Part shown: positions 36,990 to 50,900 of the stretch, in pieces
Layout: each line of letters opens with the position of its first letter
Numbering within the stretch: position 1 is the first letter of the stretch
DNA from: Euryodendron excelsum
Lineage: Eukaryota; Streptophyta; Magnoliopsida; Ericales; Pentaphylacaceae
Assembly (NCBI GenBank): GCA_033060915.1
Contig: CM065378.1
Coordinates: 34,263,501 to 34,327,500, forward strand
Length of the DNA stretch: 64,000 nucleotides
Direction: 5' to 3'
Notes under the pieces: model-generated
The model's database searches: none
What the model was told of the DNA's origin: nothing
What the model saw: the letters and a program-made list of their open reading frames with translations, nothing else
Position numbers and translations under genes: made by a program

Positions 36990-38947
36990 CTAGGGCATAC
37001 CAAATTTGGACAAAGCTGATTGGAACAAATCTGAAAACTCCTGGGACACACTCTGATCATCAGCTTTGAATTTCAGTAGAGCTTTACATGACGATGAGTT
37101 GATTATACACTCTACAAGAAAGGTAGAGGACTCCTCTGCTTTTTGTGCAAAGAAGAAGAACTTGAAATTCGGGGCTTGACCACCAGACGCAATGCATTGG
37201 ATGGAATGTCCTTGCATGTGCCGTGGGAGGGATTGAGGGGTTGTCAATGCTGCCACCCCTTGTGGATTTATAGAGTATTCCTGCAAAAAAAAAATAGAAC
37301 TCCCAAAGAAATGGTTAAGATAGGAAAATTAGGCATATCAAGGAAAAGCTAAACATAGAAATCGCATCAATAGGTATCACATTGTAAAGAGTCAGTTGAG
37401 AGAATCAAAGGAACCAAGAATATTTTCTCAAGGAATGCTTAAATAGAAGTGCATCGACCATGACAATGCATATGCAGAAGGTACAATTTCAGCCAGTCCT
37501 TAGCAGGTGTCCAACATCCAGGTGGGTAAAGTTACAATGATCATCCTTGAGGTTTGCTTATAATTCACACGACACCCGTGGTATTGGAAATTTACCGACC
37601 ATCATTAACGGTCATTAGTGACACAAACAACATATGATGATAGCATATTTTGATTTTTTTTTAAATTCCAACTTTACCCGTTATAAAATTACTTCCAAAT
37701 CATGATCAGTCATATACATTAAAATACAACACTTGCTGTTTCACAACCACCTCTTCCCCCCCTCGCCACCGCCTCTGTTTTTCTCTAGCTACCAAACAAC
37801 CACGATTGCCAGTCAATACCCGTTTTACCACCAACACCAGTACAACCAATTCTAAAATGGCAAATATTGTAATGCCAGAAACGTAGGGATATCGACTATA
37901 TTATAACCAAACCTCACGGGTGGTCTCTGTATTTTTTTCTTTTCCATTTTTCCGACCTAATTTTAATAAATGAAAATCGAAAAGAACGATGTCAAAAGAA
38001 TGAGGCACAACTAAGCAATTAACTCAATCAAGACCTTGATCAGCATTACAAGATTAGATAAAACAAAATCATCATATAAGGTTAATCATAACACACTTTA
38101 CATGGACACTATCCAGCTTCCAGAATGCTTTTACTAGGAGAATCACCAATTAGACTGACAATCTGGATTAGACATATAACAGTCCGAAGGGAGAGTGTGT
38201 CATATCAGAATAGTAACTCATTGTGTCAGGTTGTGAACTGTAAAGCTGGAAGAGAGAAAAGAAGGGAGAAAAAGACAAAATTGTTGTACACTGAAACCAC
38301 ATGACAGTACCCAATTAAGAACCTATCAGAGAATTCCAGATTAGGTTCTCAATCTACACTACCTATGGTATCCAGTGAGCAATCGACTGGATAGATTTAT
38401 TATGAATGTCCCCATCAAAAATGAACTTAAGTCGACAACTATTAACCTCTTACAAGTTGTCTTTACCCTGCTTTCACATATAAAAGGAAAATAGGAACAT
38501 CAAAATGCAACAAAGATTATTAATAGCTTTATGCCCAAACGCACTCATTTGTTGCAGAGTGTCTGATTTGTCTTTACCTGCTTTCACATATAAAAGGAAC
38601 ACCAGAAACATCAAAATGCAACAAAGCTTATTAATAGCATTACCCCCAAACACACTCATTTGTTGCACATTGTCTGATTGGAGAGATGCCATCTACCAAG
38701 CTGATCAACTAAATGGCACCTATGTCCTACTCCAACCCAGCCCCACAAATGAGAAAAGGAGGGGGAGGGAGAATGGAGGGAAATACAGCTGCATTCTGTC
38801 TTGTAACAGAAGACAACATGAGCTAAATAAACATACAGATTCTGACATAATCTGAGCTAAAAGATACCAGGGATTCATTAAAAACCATAAATGGAATGGA
38901 ACCCTAAGAATGTTTGCATATACATATAGAAAAATATATAAGATACG

Positions 38948-38983
<36 letters not shown>

Positions 38984-41900
38984 TTCAACTGGCATAACAT
39001 AACAAATGTAAATGGCCAATATTCAAATTAGTGAAAGAAGTTCAGAGCAAACCTGTGATACAGATATTGGAAGTTGGCGCCATTTCTGCTGAAAAGTGCT
39101 AGCATCTAGAACAGCTCTTGCATTAAGCTTCAAATGTGGCGGTGGAGGAGCGGGATTAGGTCCAACTGGCAGTCCTAGACCAAGGAGATCATCAATGGCC
39201 AAGCTAGTTTGCGGAGAATGCGCAGGTAATGGGTGATTTGAAGAGCCATCATATGAAGGAGCACTGTATGCAGAACCATTGCTACTGGGACCTCTACTTT
39301 CTTCCTTCTCTGAAGTACTTAGAAGCAGATCATTGTCATTTGCCTCAACCATCTGGGCAGATACAGCATTACTTGCAGATTCAACCCCAATGGATAAATT
39401 TTCTAGTTCTTCTGAAAATGCAAATGGGCCTCGGTGTTCCTTATCAGTAAACATGTAAGAAGGCTGCAAAATTTTCGGACAGTCAGTTGATTCTTCACTC
39501 TTAACTCCAAATATATATTGTTAATCTATAATAGATATGAAAATCTGTAAAGTCAGTATCCAATATGAAAGGTGAAGATATATTACTGGGGATAAGCACT
39601 TAAGCTCTATAAATTAAATAATGCTAATGTTTGCCCTCATTGCATGAAAACACCATGATTAGTTCTGGCAGCGCTAATGAATTGGATTCTACAAATAACT
39701 AAGTATCTGCAATGCTTTCTGTTTCTAAACCAAAAGTAGAAAGCAAAACACGGAAACGCACACAACTTATGTTACATGGATTCAGGTACACGCATTGGGT
39801 CGGGCATGTGTCAAAGCATTGGATTCATCTAATCCCCTTGCCCAATGGCATGGAGACATGGCTAAATATTCATATTGCTCAATATATACTAGTTTTTTTT
39901 ATTTTCTAGGGTAAAATGGTGTTTAGATAGTAACATAGACACTTAATGCATGTTATGGGAGTTTTACGTTGTTGTAAACTCGATTACTTAACATGGTTCC
40001 TGGGTGCATGTGTAGATGCACAAGTGTCAAGTGTCCAAAACGAATACTTCACTCATTCAAAAGAGTCCACATAACATACCGCATGACAATGCGCAAAAAT
40101 GCCAGATTATCACATGCAAAGCATATAAAAAGCTACAGTAAAGTTTTTGACTACTTATAGTAGTCAATTGCCAGCAAACCTATACTCAGAAACTGGTAAT
40201 CAACATGCTGGACCAACATCCCTCCACCACATGGCTAACAGAACAAAAACTTGGAAACATCATATCCAACATTGTTAGGAAAGAACTGTCCTCTCACATG
40301 TTAAATGTACCTGGAAAGCAGTGATTTTTTCCTCATTTGTGTTTTTTTTTTTTTCAAATTCTTTTGAGGCAAGCAGGTGAACAAGGAACCCAAGAAAAGG
40401 CACACTATTTACACTAAATCTATAGTACAAACCATAGTTGCCAAAAAGGAAGCGGAAGCAGGAAACGGAAGTGGGAAACGTGGCCTAAAAAAATTATGAG
40501 AAACGGGAGGCGCTAGCTAATATAATATTAAAAAGGATATTTATCCATATATTAAAAACCCTAAAAGAATAATATAAAAGATTTAGAGTAATTTTATGAT
40601 CTGTATAGACTTTTATTGAAAAATTATATATTATTGTAAATAGTAAGGTTTGACAGTATAAAAAATATTAGAAATTATAATAAACAAACTACGGAGTTTT
40701 CACGATATCTTTCAAGAGTTTCTGACAAGTTTCTTCAAAAAGTTTTGGATACCTCTTGGAATCATTTTCTACTATAAGTTTCCCTTAAAACTTCATTAGA
40801 ATTTCGTCTCCATTCTGGAGGCAAGTTTCCAGGGAAATGAGTTTTCTCTCTCAAGAGAATTTCCTAGTAAATATGGTACAAACACTAAAAAGTTTTACAG
40901 CCAAGCTAGCAGCTAAAATATGATAGGTACAAACAAAGTAGTGGAAATTGTCTAAAGGGAGTACATTAGATCTCAAACACTAACTTTCCATGGACCAGGG
41001 AATATGGGATTATTCCTGTCTGCTTTCCAAGGCATTCTTCCTGGTGCTCCTTTTTATGCTGTTTGTAACCTGGATTTATCAAGGGACAAGAAAAGGAAAA
41101 GGAAAAGATGAGGAAAAAGAGAAGCAAATGAGAGATTCTAAATCCTTACTTCTTTCCTTTTTAAGTTCTTTCACCCTCCACTTTCTTTAACAACCAAACA
41201 TCCAATATAATTTCATATCCTCGTTCCTTTCCTTTTCCCTCATCAAATCCTTCATCCAAACACAGCGTTAAGTAATTATAATTTGGAACCAAACATTCAA
41301 TATAATTTCATATCCTCTTCCCTTTCCTTTTCCCCCACCAAATCCTTCATCCAAACACTGCGTTCAGAAATAATAATTTGGAATCGATCCCTCCGAGAAG
41401 TCTGATAAAGCTATAATTACAGTATCGATCTTGTCATTTATGCAGCAGTGTAGAACTCATTCCTAACCAGATGCTTTTTGCCAATTACCCAGCTATTACA
41501 CATTTTGAAAAAGTACTCTGGTAATTTGTGTTCTAGTAAGTTTTATGAGTCAAAAGTACTCTGGTAATTTGACATTCTCTAAACATGGATGTAGTGGTAC
41601 TCCACGAGTCTTATTTTGGGTCAACTTATGTTATTAGCTACATGAGGAACAGTCTTTAGATGGTTTAGATGGACTTTATGAGTGAAAGTTCCTAAGTTCA
41701 TAATTTCATAACTTTTGGTTACAGTTGTAGGAGAAAGTTAACAGCTGATACATGCATACATCTATCTACTATAATAAAAGTGAGAGGACATCTTTTTTCT
41801 CCTATGGCGAATACATATGCATCATGTCTAAAAGCTTCAGCTTCGACAAAAGTTTGTTCCATCTAGGAAGAGGGAAACAAACAATCTTTGAGGGACAAGA

Positions 41901-44900
41901 GGCAAGCAGAGTTAGCTTCACTAAGCTCTTGCATAGTTCTCTTTTACTTTTCAGTAAGTGTTCTTCATGGTTTCTTGTAAGCAAACCAATGGAGGAATCT
42001 CCATTTTTTTTTAAGCACGTAAAGGTGGAATTTGATGGTGCAAGATCTCTATGGCATAGATAAATCACAATGTAACTCTTATAGTTCGAATCACAGTTTG
42101 TGAATCTACTATAATTTATGACATTTAGATTTGATTGTAATGAATTGTTTAATGTCTTTCATAAACTGAAGATATTTACGAGTATACTTCATTGTTAAAA
42201 TTCACTTATTTCAGAGCCCAAGTAAATAGTGATTCCTAATGACAAAAATAAGGAATGAAAACTTATGTTCAGAAACCTCTTCCCATATCTCAGTCTCTTC
42301 TTTAAAATATCTCCATTATTAACAACGTAAATCTGGTAACTATAAAAAACAATCACACTAATAACAAGAATGTAAAGCTGGTTCAAAAAAATTTTTTATT
42401 TGTCTAATGATCTTGCAGATCCTTAGTTGAGATCCAAGATCAGTCATGAAAAGTATATTTCAAGTTACCTTCTGATACACAACAGATAGACTGTTAAATT
42501 CATCAAATATTCGATCTTTGATTTCACTACTCTGAGTATCTGCAAAGACAGAAACTGCTTGCTTCGGAGGGTTAACCACACGTTCTGCTACAGAAACATC
42601 GTATTGCAAAAGCCTGTAGTAGAATAAGGCTCTATCATGAACATCCTGCAGTCAAACAAGAGTTAATTTGCACGTCTTGCACAAACTAGTCCAAAAATAC
42701 AGACAAACTTCAATTATTGTTTACCAGATAATGAAAATAACACAATTATGACGCCAAACCTGATGAAAATCAGCAAGACCAGCAGCCAAAGCAGCTCCCA
42801 ATGCTTTCTGAGTCTCAGGTGGCCTTCTCAAGAAACACTTCATTACTGCTGTAAGAAGATGCAAACGAACCTGTGCAACAATAAAATTAATAACTCAACC
42901 AATGACTAGTCATCTAATTTTATAGAGTCAAAAAGCAATAAATTAGGATGTGAATGAGTAGTTCAGTAGTAAAATTTGAATTTCTACAAAGTATACCCAA
43001 AAACAAAAAAACAAAAGAATGAATTTAACTTCATATATAATATGTATCCAATAGCAGGGCAGCAAATGCACGACAAATATGAAAATGCAAGTACAGGTAT
43101 TGCTGCAGTAAAAGCAATCAAAGTAGAGAGCTAAGAAGCATGGATACGGACAAGCGATAGGGACACGCCGACAAGACAATTTTCAAAAAATGCAGAATAT
43201 GACACGGTGGTGAGAGAGCAATAACATATAATTTATATATTTTCTGTATGCCATATTTATGAATATTTAGTTCAAACCTAGTGGAAAACATATAATATGA
43301 CACTAATTAAAAAAAAGCATATTCCATAGCTTAAACCTTAAATTAGGTGCTCACAATAGGATTCCAAGTTATTTTCTTTAACCTTGTAATGTGTTTCATG
43401 TGTTTAAGATGAGGGACATGTGTGTCTTTTAAGTGTCCGAAGTGTGTCCTGTTCTAAAAAACTAAAAGAGTAATAGGACAAGTTTGGACACGTGTCCGCC
43501 ATGTGTCGGTGAAGTGTCCGACGAGTGTTATGTCCAACACGGACACGACATCTCTTAGAAGTGTCCGTGCTTCTTAGGTGGGAACCCTTACCCAAAGTAT
43601 CTGTACATAAAATAGGATAACTGGAAATTTAATTCTTTTATAGAGCATAAATAAGTAACTACACACACACATATACTGCAAAGTACAAATCCATACTAAT
43701 CTTGTGCAACCTAGTATTTAAGCAAATCTAGATGCGATCTTCAGTGGGAGTAACACTTATTTTAAAAATAAAGCCTAATGCAGATGCAAAATATTAAAGA
43801 CCAAATATAAATATTAAAAAGTAAAAAATAAACAACAGCAAATCAATTAGATAAGGACCAAAATGGAGCTTGAGATTGCCATCGAAGAAATGGATCCAAG
43901 CAAAGTTATATGGCAGACAGACAATTGCACAGGCAAAGAAATGGAACCCACTTTTGAAATGAGAACTGAAAATAGGCTTGAGATGACACTCAGCTTCCGT
44001 CTGAACAGAGTGGAATTGCAGAGCAGAATTTAACCAAATGACCAATCATAATAACTTCAACATTTGACACTCCTCTATGATGAAAGAAAATACACAGGTG
44101 TTGCACATGACAGAGACATGAAGTATGGAGGTGGAAGTAGACATGGGAAGTCAAACAAAGCAATTCAAAACCTTCTACAAAACAGGAACAAGGAAATTAA
44201 CAGATTTATAATTATACCATACAACCTAAAATGGAAACTGTTTGGGTTTGTCCTCGCATGTGGACAACCATCAAGGAGTAAAAATATAGAAAATTCAATG
44301 GCTTCATTGTGAAGTCACTGGACAAAAGCAACGAAGTATCACTCTATCAAAAATTGTCCAATGTCCAAACTCTTTAGACCCAGACCCAGGACCCAAAACC
44401 TGACAGCAATTTAAATCCATAGATCCAGCCACAAACCAGCCCAATTAAACTCAAAAACAGCCCGGAAGCCAATTAAATCAAAACCAAAACCAGGCAGCCC
44501 ATACCCATATCAATTCCAGCATAATCTTTAAGCCAGCCCAGTCAGCCTGACTAAGTTCCATCAGCCCAGATTGGCATCAGGCCAATGCCAACCCAATACC
44601 ATATCAGGTCCAATTTTTAAACTAAACCTAACATCTTTAGACCCAGACCCAAGACCCAAAACCTGACAGCAATTAAAACCCATAGATCCAGCCACAAACC
44701 AGCCCACTTGTCTAGCCCAATTAAACTCAAAAACAGCCATAACCATACCAATTCCAGCATAATCTTTAAGCCAGCCCAGTCAGCCTGACTAAGTTCCATC
44801 AGCCCATTTTGGCATCAGGCCAACGCCAACGCCAACCCAATTAAATTTGGCCCAATCTAAACCACCAGCCACCAAAAAACAAAACAAAAAAAAGGGCCCA

Positions 44901-47900
44901 GCCTGAACAAACCTTCCCATATTCAGCCTATCCCAACCCAGTTAACAAATCAAGTTGTGACCAGCCTGACTCAGAATCTACCCAACTAAACCCAGCGCGA
45001 CACAAATAAAAACAAAAACATGCTACAGCTTCTTTGAGGACCAAATAGAACTTGGCTAGCATTATGGAGTTACCGTGCATATGTTGGAGCATCAACACAG
45101 GGAGCTTAATTTTATCTCGAAAAGGTACATATCCTCTTATGTGAACTTTATTAATTTTTGTATCTGATTCATAAGTCGATTAATATTGCAATTTGGTCCA
45201 TTTACCTCATAATCTCCAATTTGTTTTTCTCCTTGTACCCCAGAAAAAAAAAAAAAAAAAAATTGTTCTTTGTTATTACCCTTTGCGTCTAGCCATTCAA
45301 AAAAAAAAAAAACATAAAAAACAAAAAAACCTTTGCAATTTGATCATCTTACTTGTGCATCCCCATTAGAGCACAAATCTACACAGTTACTTTATTGCAA
45401 GTTTAGTTTTCTTTCTTCGTGCATTTGGTAGGATTATAATTTGCATTATTTAGGGCAATTTGAATCTTATATCGGCATCCAAAACAAAAAACCCTTGTTC
45501 TTAACTATGAGTCTAAGAGTACCTCCATGTTCTTCACAGGAATATTCATGTGATCCGTCCACCTATTTTTATGAAGATTCAAGAAATACCACTAGAAAGG
45601 TTATTGTAGGTTATTGTAGATGTCCCAAGTTTTGCCAGTTGGTCAGACCCTAATAGTTTCTTGAATTGGCTTGATGACATGGAACACTATTTTGATTGGT
45701 ATGACATGTCTGACTCCCCATGAATTCGTTTTGCTAAGATGAAACTCGAAGGTTCTGCCAAACGATATTCGCAAGGATTTAATCTAGAATGTTTAGGAGA
45801 AAAGCCCATTACATTATGAGCTAAGATGAAGCAAAAGCTAATAGAGAAATATCATCCTATCTACTATAGGAGACAAATACTTGACCAGTGGTTTAATTTG
45901 AAACAGTTGTCTTCAAGTGTGACTGCTTATCTAGATCAATTTGAGGACCTTCTCATGAGGTGTAATGTTAGAAAAGATCCTTAGACTATAACCACTAGAT
46001 TTGTTAATGGGTAGAGACCAGATATTGAAAGAGAGGTTAAACTATAATAACTTGACACATTAGAGGAAGCTTATTAGACAGCTTTGGAGGTAGAAAAATA
46101 CCATAAGCCTATTGCCAAAGGCAAATGGTTTCTCAAGCCATAGAGTACCAACAAGCTAACTTAACCTCTTTTAGCAAGTGGGGAATGGTTTCCCAGTCCA
46201 GTGCGGTTACTTCTAAGAGGAGCAACAATGTCAATCCAAGAGTCACTAGTACCAAGTTCCAGGAATCCTCCCCTTCTAGTTCTCATTCAAATGCCTCACT
46301 CACAGTATGTTCTCATTGTCATAGGAATGGGCATATTGATTCTCAGTGCCCATATCGTACTTTGACTATCAAGCATGAGTTAAAGAACACTATACAACAG
46401 GGTATTGACCAAGTAGTTGAACATTTAGATGTGGTCAAGTTAGTGCAACCTATAATAGAGGGTGTTGACCAAATAGTTGAACTTTTAGATGAACCTTTAG
46501 AGGCTTAAGAGTCTGAGGAGGAGGAAGATCAGGAATCTTTGGATTTGACCTTATCTTCACATCTATGGAGGAGGATACTAGTGAACTCACTAGTAGTTTC
46601 CAAAGATTTGAAGAATATGAAGATAAGGCTTGGGGGGTCATCCTTCACAAAGGGAGTTCCACGAATGTGGTCCCTAAGATTGATTTTCCCAGTATACGGC
46701 TACAGCTAGATCCACTTCCTCGACCAGCCTGTGTGTTTCAGCATGATGGGGAGCCATAAATGTTAAACCTTACCAAAATCCCTAATGCTTTTCCATTATC
46801 CCTTGATACATGTCCATTTAAGTCACTTGTCCTAGACTATCTTGACTTAAGAATAATAGGACAGTTGCTTCAAGTAATGAAAGTTATAAACTTGCTACTG
46901 ATATGCATCTAGGGAACTAAATGATAATATTGGGAGCTATGTCATTCTTTGTGCACGCTTTAAGCATTCTGCCGACATTTCATTCCTCATACTTCTTTCT
47001 CAAGCCACTAAACCATTTCACATCAATTATAAATTTGGACCAATTGCATATATACTTGACTTACCATCAGTATGAATATTACTTCTATTTTCACTGGTGA
47101 GGACTTCCTTATCAGGACATTTTTAAGCCTCCTCTTTTGTCAGCAGACTTCATTACCGGTGGTGTTCTTTCAACTTCATGTCCAAAACATGTCATTCATC
47201 TTCCACTGCTTCTGCCACAACATAAAGATCCAATTGAGAGTATTCTTGAGATTTCTTACGTTCATTCTTCTCATGATGAATTTTGGAGATATCTTGTGCA
47301 TTGGAAGAATAATCCAAATGTTGAGGCCATTCAAGTTTTGGATGATGTGATTCGCTGCTTTGATCCTGGATAGCTAGAGTAGTCGCATTGTTTTAACTCT
47401 TCGGAGAAGAGTTCTACTCAGCCGGGGAGAATGATGGAGATCAAGAAAAAAATAAATAATTGAGTTTATTTTATTTGAGAATTTTATCTTTAATAAGAGT
47501 TCATTTTAGATTTTGTTTCCTCATTGGATAAGGCCATATAGGTAGTATATATATGGTTAACTGTGCAAGGTTTTAATTAGTTTTTGATGATTATGAATTG
47601 ATTGAATATTGAATTTTCTCTCCTTGTGTTTCTCTCCCTAGATATCTTCTTCGTCTTTTCTACCCATTCTAGTTCTTTCCTCCTTTTCTCTTCTATCTAT
47701 TCTATTTCTATGATTCCTTGTTTCTATTGTTACTTGTCCTGCATCACAAACTGGTATTGAAGACAGGTGGCACTGATGTGACATTGTAGGGGCCAGCAGT
47801 GGAGAGGTCAGTCATGTCATAGGGATGGAAACTGGAAGGATTCAGCATTCAAGTAGCCCCTGGCCCCTTGGCCCCACCACACAGTACAGCCTGGCCTGCT

Positions 47901-50900
47901 CAGAGAGAAAGATAGACATAGAGATTCATGCATAACCATCCCAAAACACAAGCAAGGTTGGGGAAGGGCACGAAGAGCAGAATCGCAAGGCAGGGTAGGA
48001 TCCATTGTGGAAAGGTCTACGTACTAATTCTATGCAGATTTTAAAGAGAACCATAGCAGATAAAAGATACTTCAATTAATTTATTCGAATTACGATATAT
48101 GACCTGCATAGGAAGTTCGAGGTGCACCCTATGACAAGTGGCATCATATAAGTGGGCAAGTTACCTACCATTACCTCTTGCTTTGGTGTGGAATCCACTG
48201 CCACACACTCCAGAATAAAATGACACAATTTGGTTTGCTATGACCAGAAATGCTTCAATGTTTCTCCTAGTTGAAAATCCAAACAAGATAACTCCCTACA
48301 AAGAGTCGCATTTCTCCTCGTGATTGTGTAAATCCAACAATGCCCTCTCCCCTTACCCCATTTCATGAGGGAGCAGAGGTTTTGATTAAATTACAAAATG
48401 CCTTGGTAGTAAACCTAAAGATAAAAATAGCAAACATAATATTTGCCAACAAAATAATATAACAACCATAATAAAGGTTGCTCAATATAACAAACCCATC
48501 AAAATCCACACACTTTGATATGCAGAGTGCCATCCTCCCTTTACCCTGATTAGGGGATACCAAACTTGCCCCAGCAGAGAAAAGTATCTGGCTATACCAA
48601 TCTGACCATCCTCATGTCAATAAGCAAAGAACCACACAAATAAACAAAAAAGTACAAGGGAAGAAAAAACGAACAAAATGATCACTATGCTCTATTTCTT
48701 ATCATGTCCTTAATTTTACTATCAGCCTTTTATGACTTTCACCTTTACGCAGAAGCCTGCCTGCCACATATTGAACTGATACCATTGTCAATCAAATAAA
48801 GCTTAAGAAGGATTGCAGACATCCAGTTAGAAATTCCACTGCATGTGTATGTGTTGGGTGAATATTCCACCCTATGTTACCTGGAACCTAGATCATCCAG
48901 GTACGTGGAACGGGAAAAGGCATATGGTAGATTTGTATAAATTACACTATTAGAATTAAGGTATTTTTAGAATAATTTTCCTTAATAATTAGACATTTAA
49001 TACAATATAATATATGTTTTTTCAAATTAATCATCTAAAAACACATTCTAGGAATACTATGGCCCATTTTTTTTGCATATTGTTATGTTAAAATTCTATT
49101 CTTCCTATATTTTGGTTCATTATATTTGTTTTTTTCCTCGTTAGGTGACTTTTAAAGAAATAAATAGTAATAAAATTTGGGATCGCATTAGATCGCTAAA
49201 TTCACCATTTTGGAATGCTACTGTATCATGTTTCGGAACACCGTTCCAAAAATATAAATTGCTAAGGTGGCAAGAGTATTCTGGTAACACAATTTCCACC
49301 AAAATAATCATGTCTAGCATCAAAATTTTTAATCAAATCCTACTTTGTTCAAAACTTTGCTAGAGAGTTATTATTTCTGCTTTCAGGTAGCTCCAAAGCC
49401 AAATACAAAAAGTTCATAAGACAAACTATTGATAATTATGTGGAAAAACCAAATGAAGGTGTAAATAGTTGAGTAACATTGAGAAAGTGTACCGTCATTA
49501 CCTCAGCAGAAGGCTCATCATCCAAGCTGTCAATTAAACTTTCCAAGGCATAAGGAGCATCTTGCATGTCTTGAGCATATTCTCCCAACATCCAAATAAG
49601 AGCTGCCTTAGCTTTTGGTTCTTGGACATTTTTGCTGCTGATATTCCCAACAACTGCAATGCAATCGTGGCTCCATTGAGGATATTTCCTAAGAAGATCT
49701 TTCACAAGCACCTACAGAGAGAACTCTGAACTTATAATCTTGCCAACAGTAGTAAGATTAGAAAGTTAAATTACTTGCATTCATTTAAAATTTCAGATCA
49801 TTGGCATCGGGGAAATGGGTTGGTATGATTCTGATTGAACATTGCAAGCGTCCAGCATGCACAATAAACTTTTACCAGGGTTTCAGCCGTCACATAATCC
49901 TTTTCCATCTCCAGAAACTGAAGCAGTCTATCTACAATAGCATTCACATCATACTGCTGCAGCGCTATTTTCCCAACAGCCCGAATCGACTCTCTTGCAA
50001 TGGGAATATCAACATTTGCAGCATATTCACATAACTCCGTCACTGAAATGGACTCAACAAGATCACAATGCATCAGTCATACATGAAAAGCTAACAAGGA
50101 AAGACAACGCCTGTTAAAACACCAGTGACCAGAAAATGGACCACCAACCAGGCCCATATCAGCAATTTCTGTGAAGCATTTTGTGGCTGTTATGGCATTC
50201 ACTTACCAATTTCATATGTATTGCTCTCATTGGCCACAGCAGTCAACATTTCAAGCTTCAATTTCTTAACGTAAAACGGTTCATTGTATTGACAATAGAA
50301 GTGTTTGTAGTCCGAAGAAAATAGCATAGGTGCACGCATCACCAGAAGATGCAGGTGGCTTAGTACTGCATAGGATTGCTCCGAACTCCCTGAGCTCACT
50401 AGGGTAAGCAGAGGTGCTTTGATACGCTCATAAACCTAAAGAAGAATAATTTTTTCAGTAGGGAAGTGCAAATCTCCTCAAGTATGAGCAAGAGAGGCGG
50501 AGTCCAGAAACCCCAATATAACACTGGTCAGAAATGTGACCAGTGCTAAAGATTTAACACTGGTCCTAATGAAAAGCAACCAATAACAATGGACTGACTA
50601 TTATTTTGATATAAAATGAATCTTCCAAATTTAAAGATTTAAATAAGATTACAAGATGACAAAGGAATTTTGTAAGAAGAATACATGAACAAAAAGATAT
50701 AAACAGACAAAGTACGACTAACGAAGCTCATCATTTCACAACATTATTGAAGGCAAAGGACACACTAACAAAACACAGTGCAATGATATACCCTGACATA
50801 AGCTGGGGAAGGGTACATCATGAATACTACACTTGATGTGAAGTAATTATGCATAGACTCAAGCCCAATAGCAGTTTCTATTACTATAACTGTTGGTGAA

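Noticed and set aside
39750..40080. A possible fourth GTGTCCG-type repeat
   Set aside because: Only scattered words such as AAGTGTCCAAAACG are present; inverted ends are not visible.
40440..40860. Repeat-like sequence with GGAAACGG and its complement
   Set aside because: There are weak inverted words at both sides, but no definable ends or second copy in the window.
41752..42120. Possible Helitron-like 5' end (TCTATCTACTATAATAAAAG)
   Set aside because: The word resembles plant Helitron starts, but I found no 3' hairpin followed by CTRR and no coding sequence, so it is not reported as an element.
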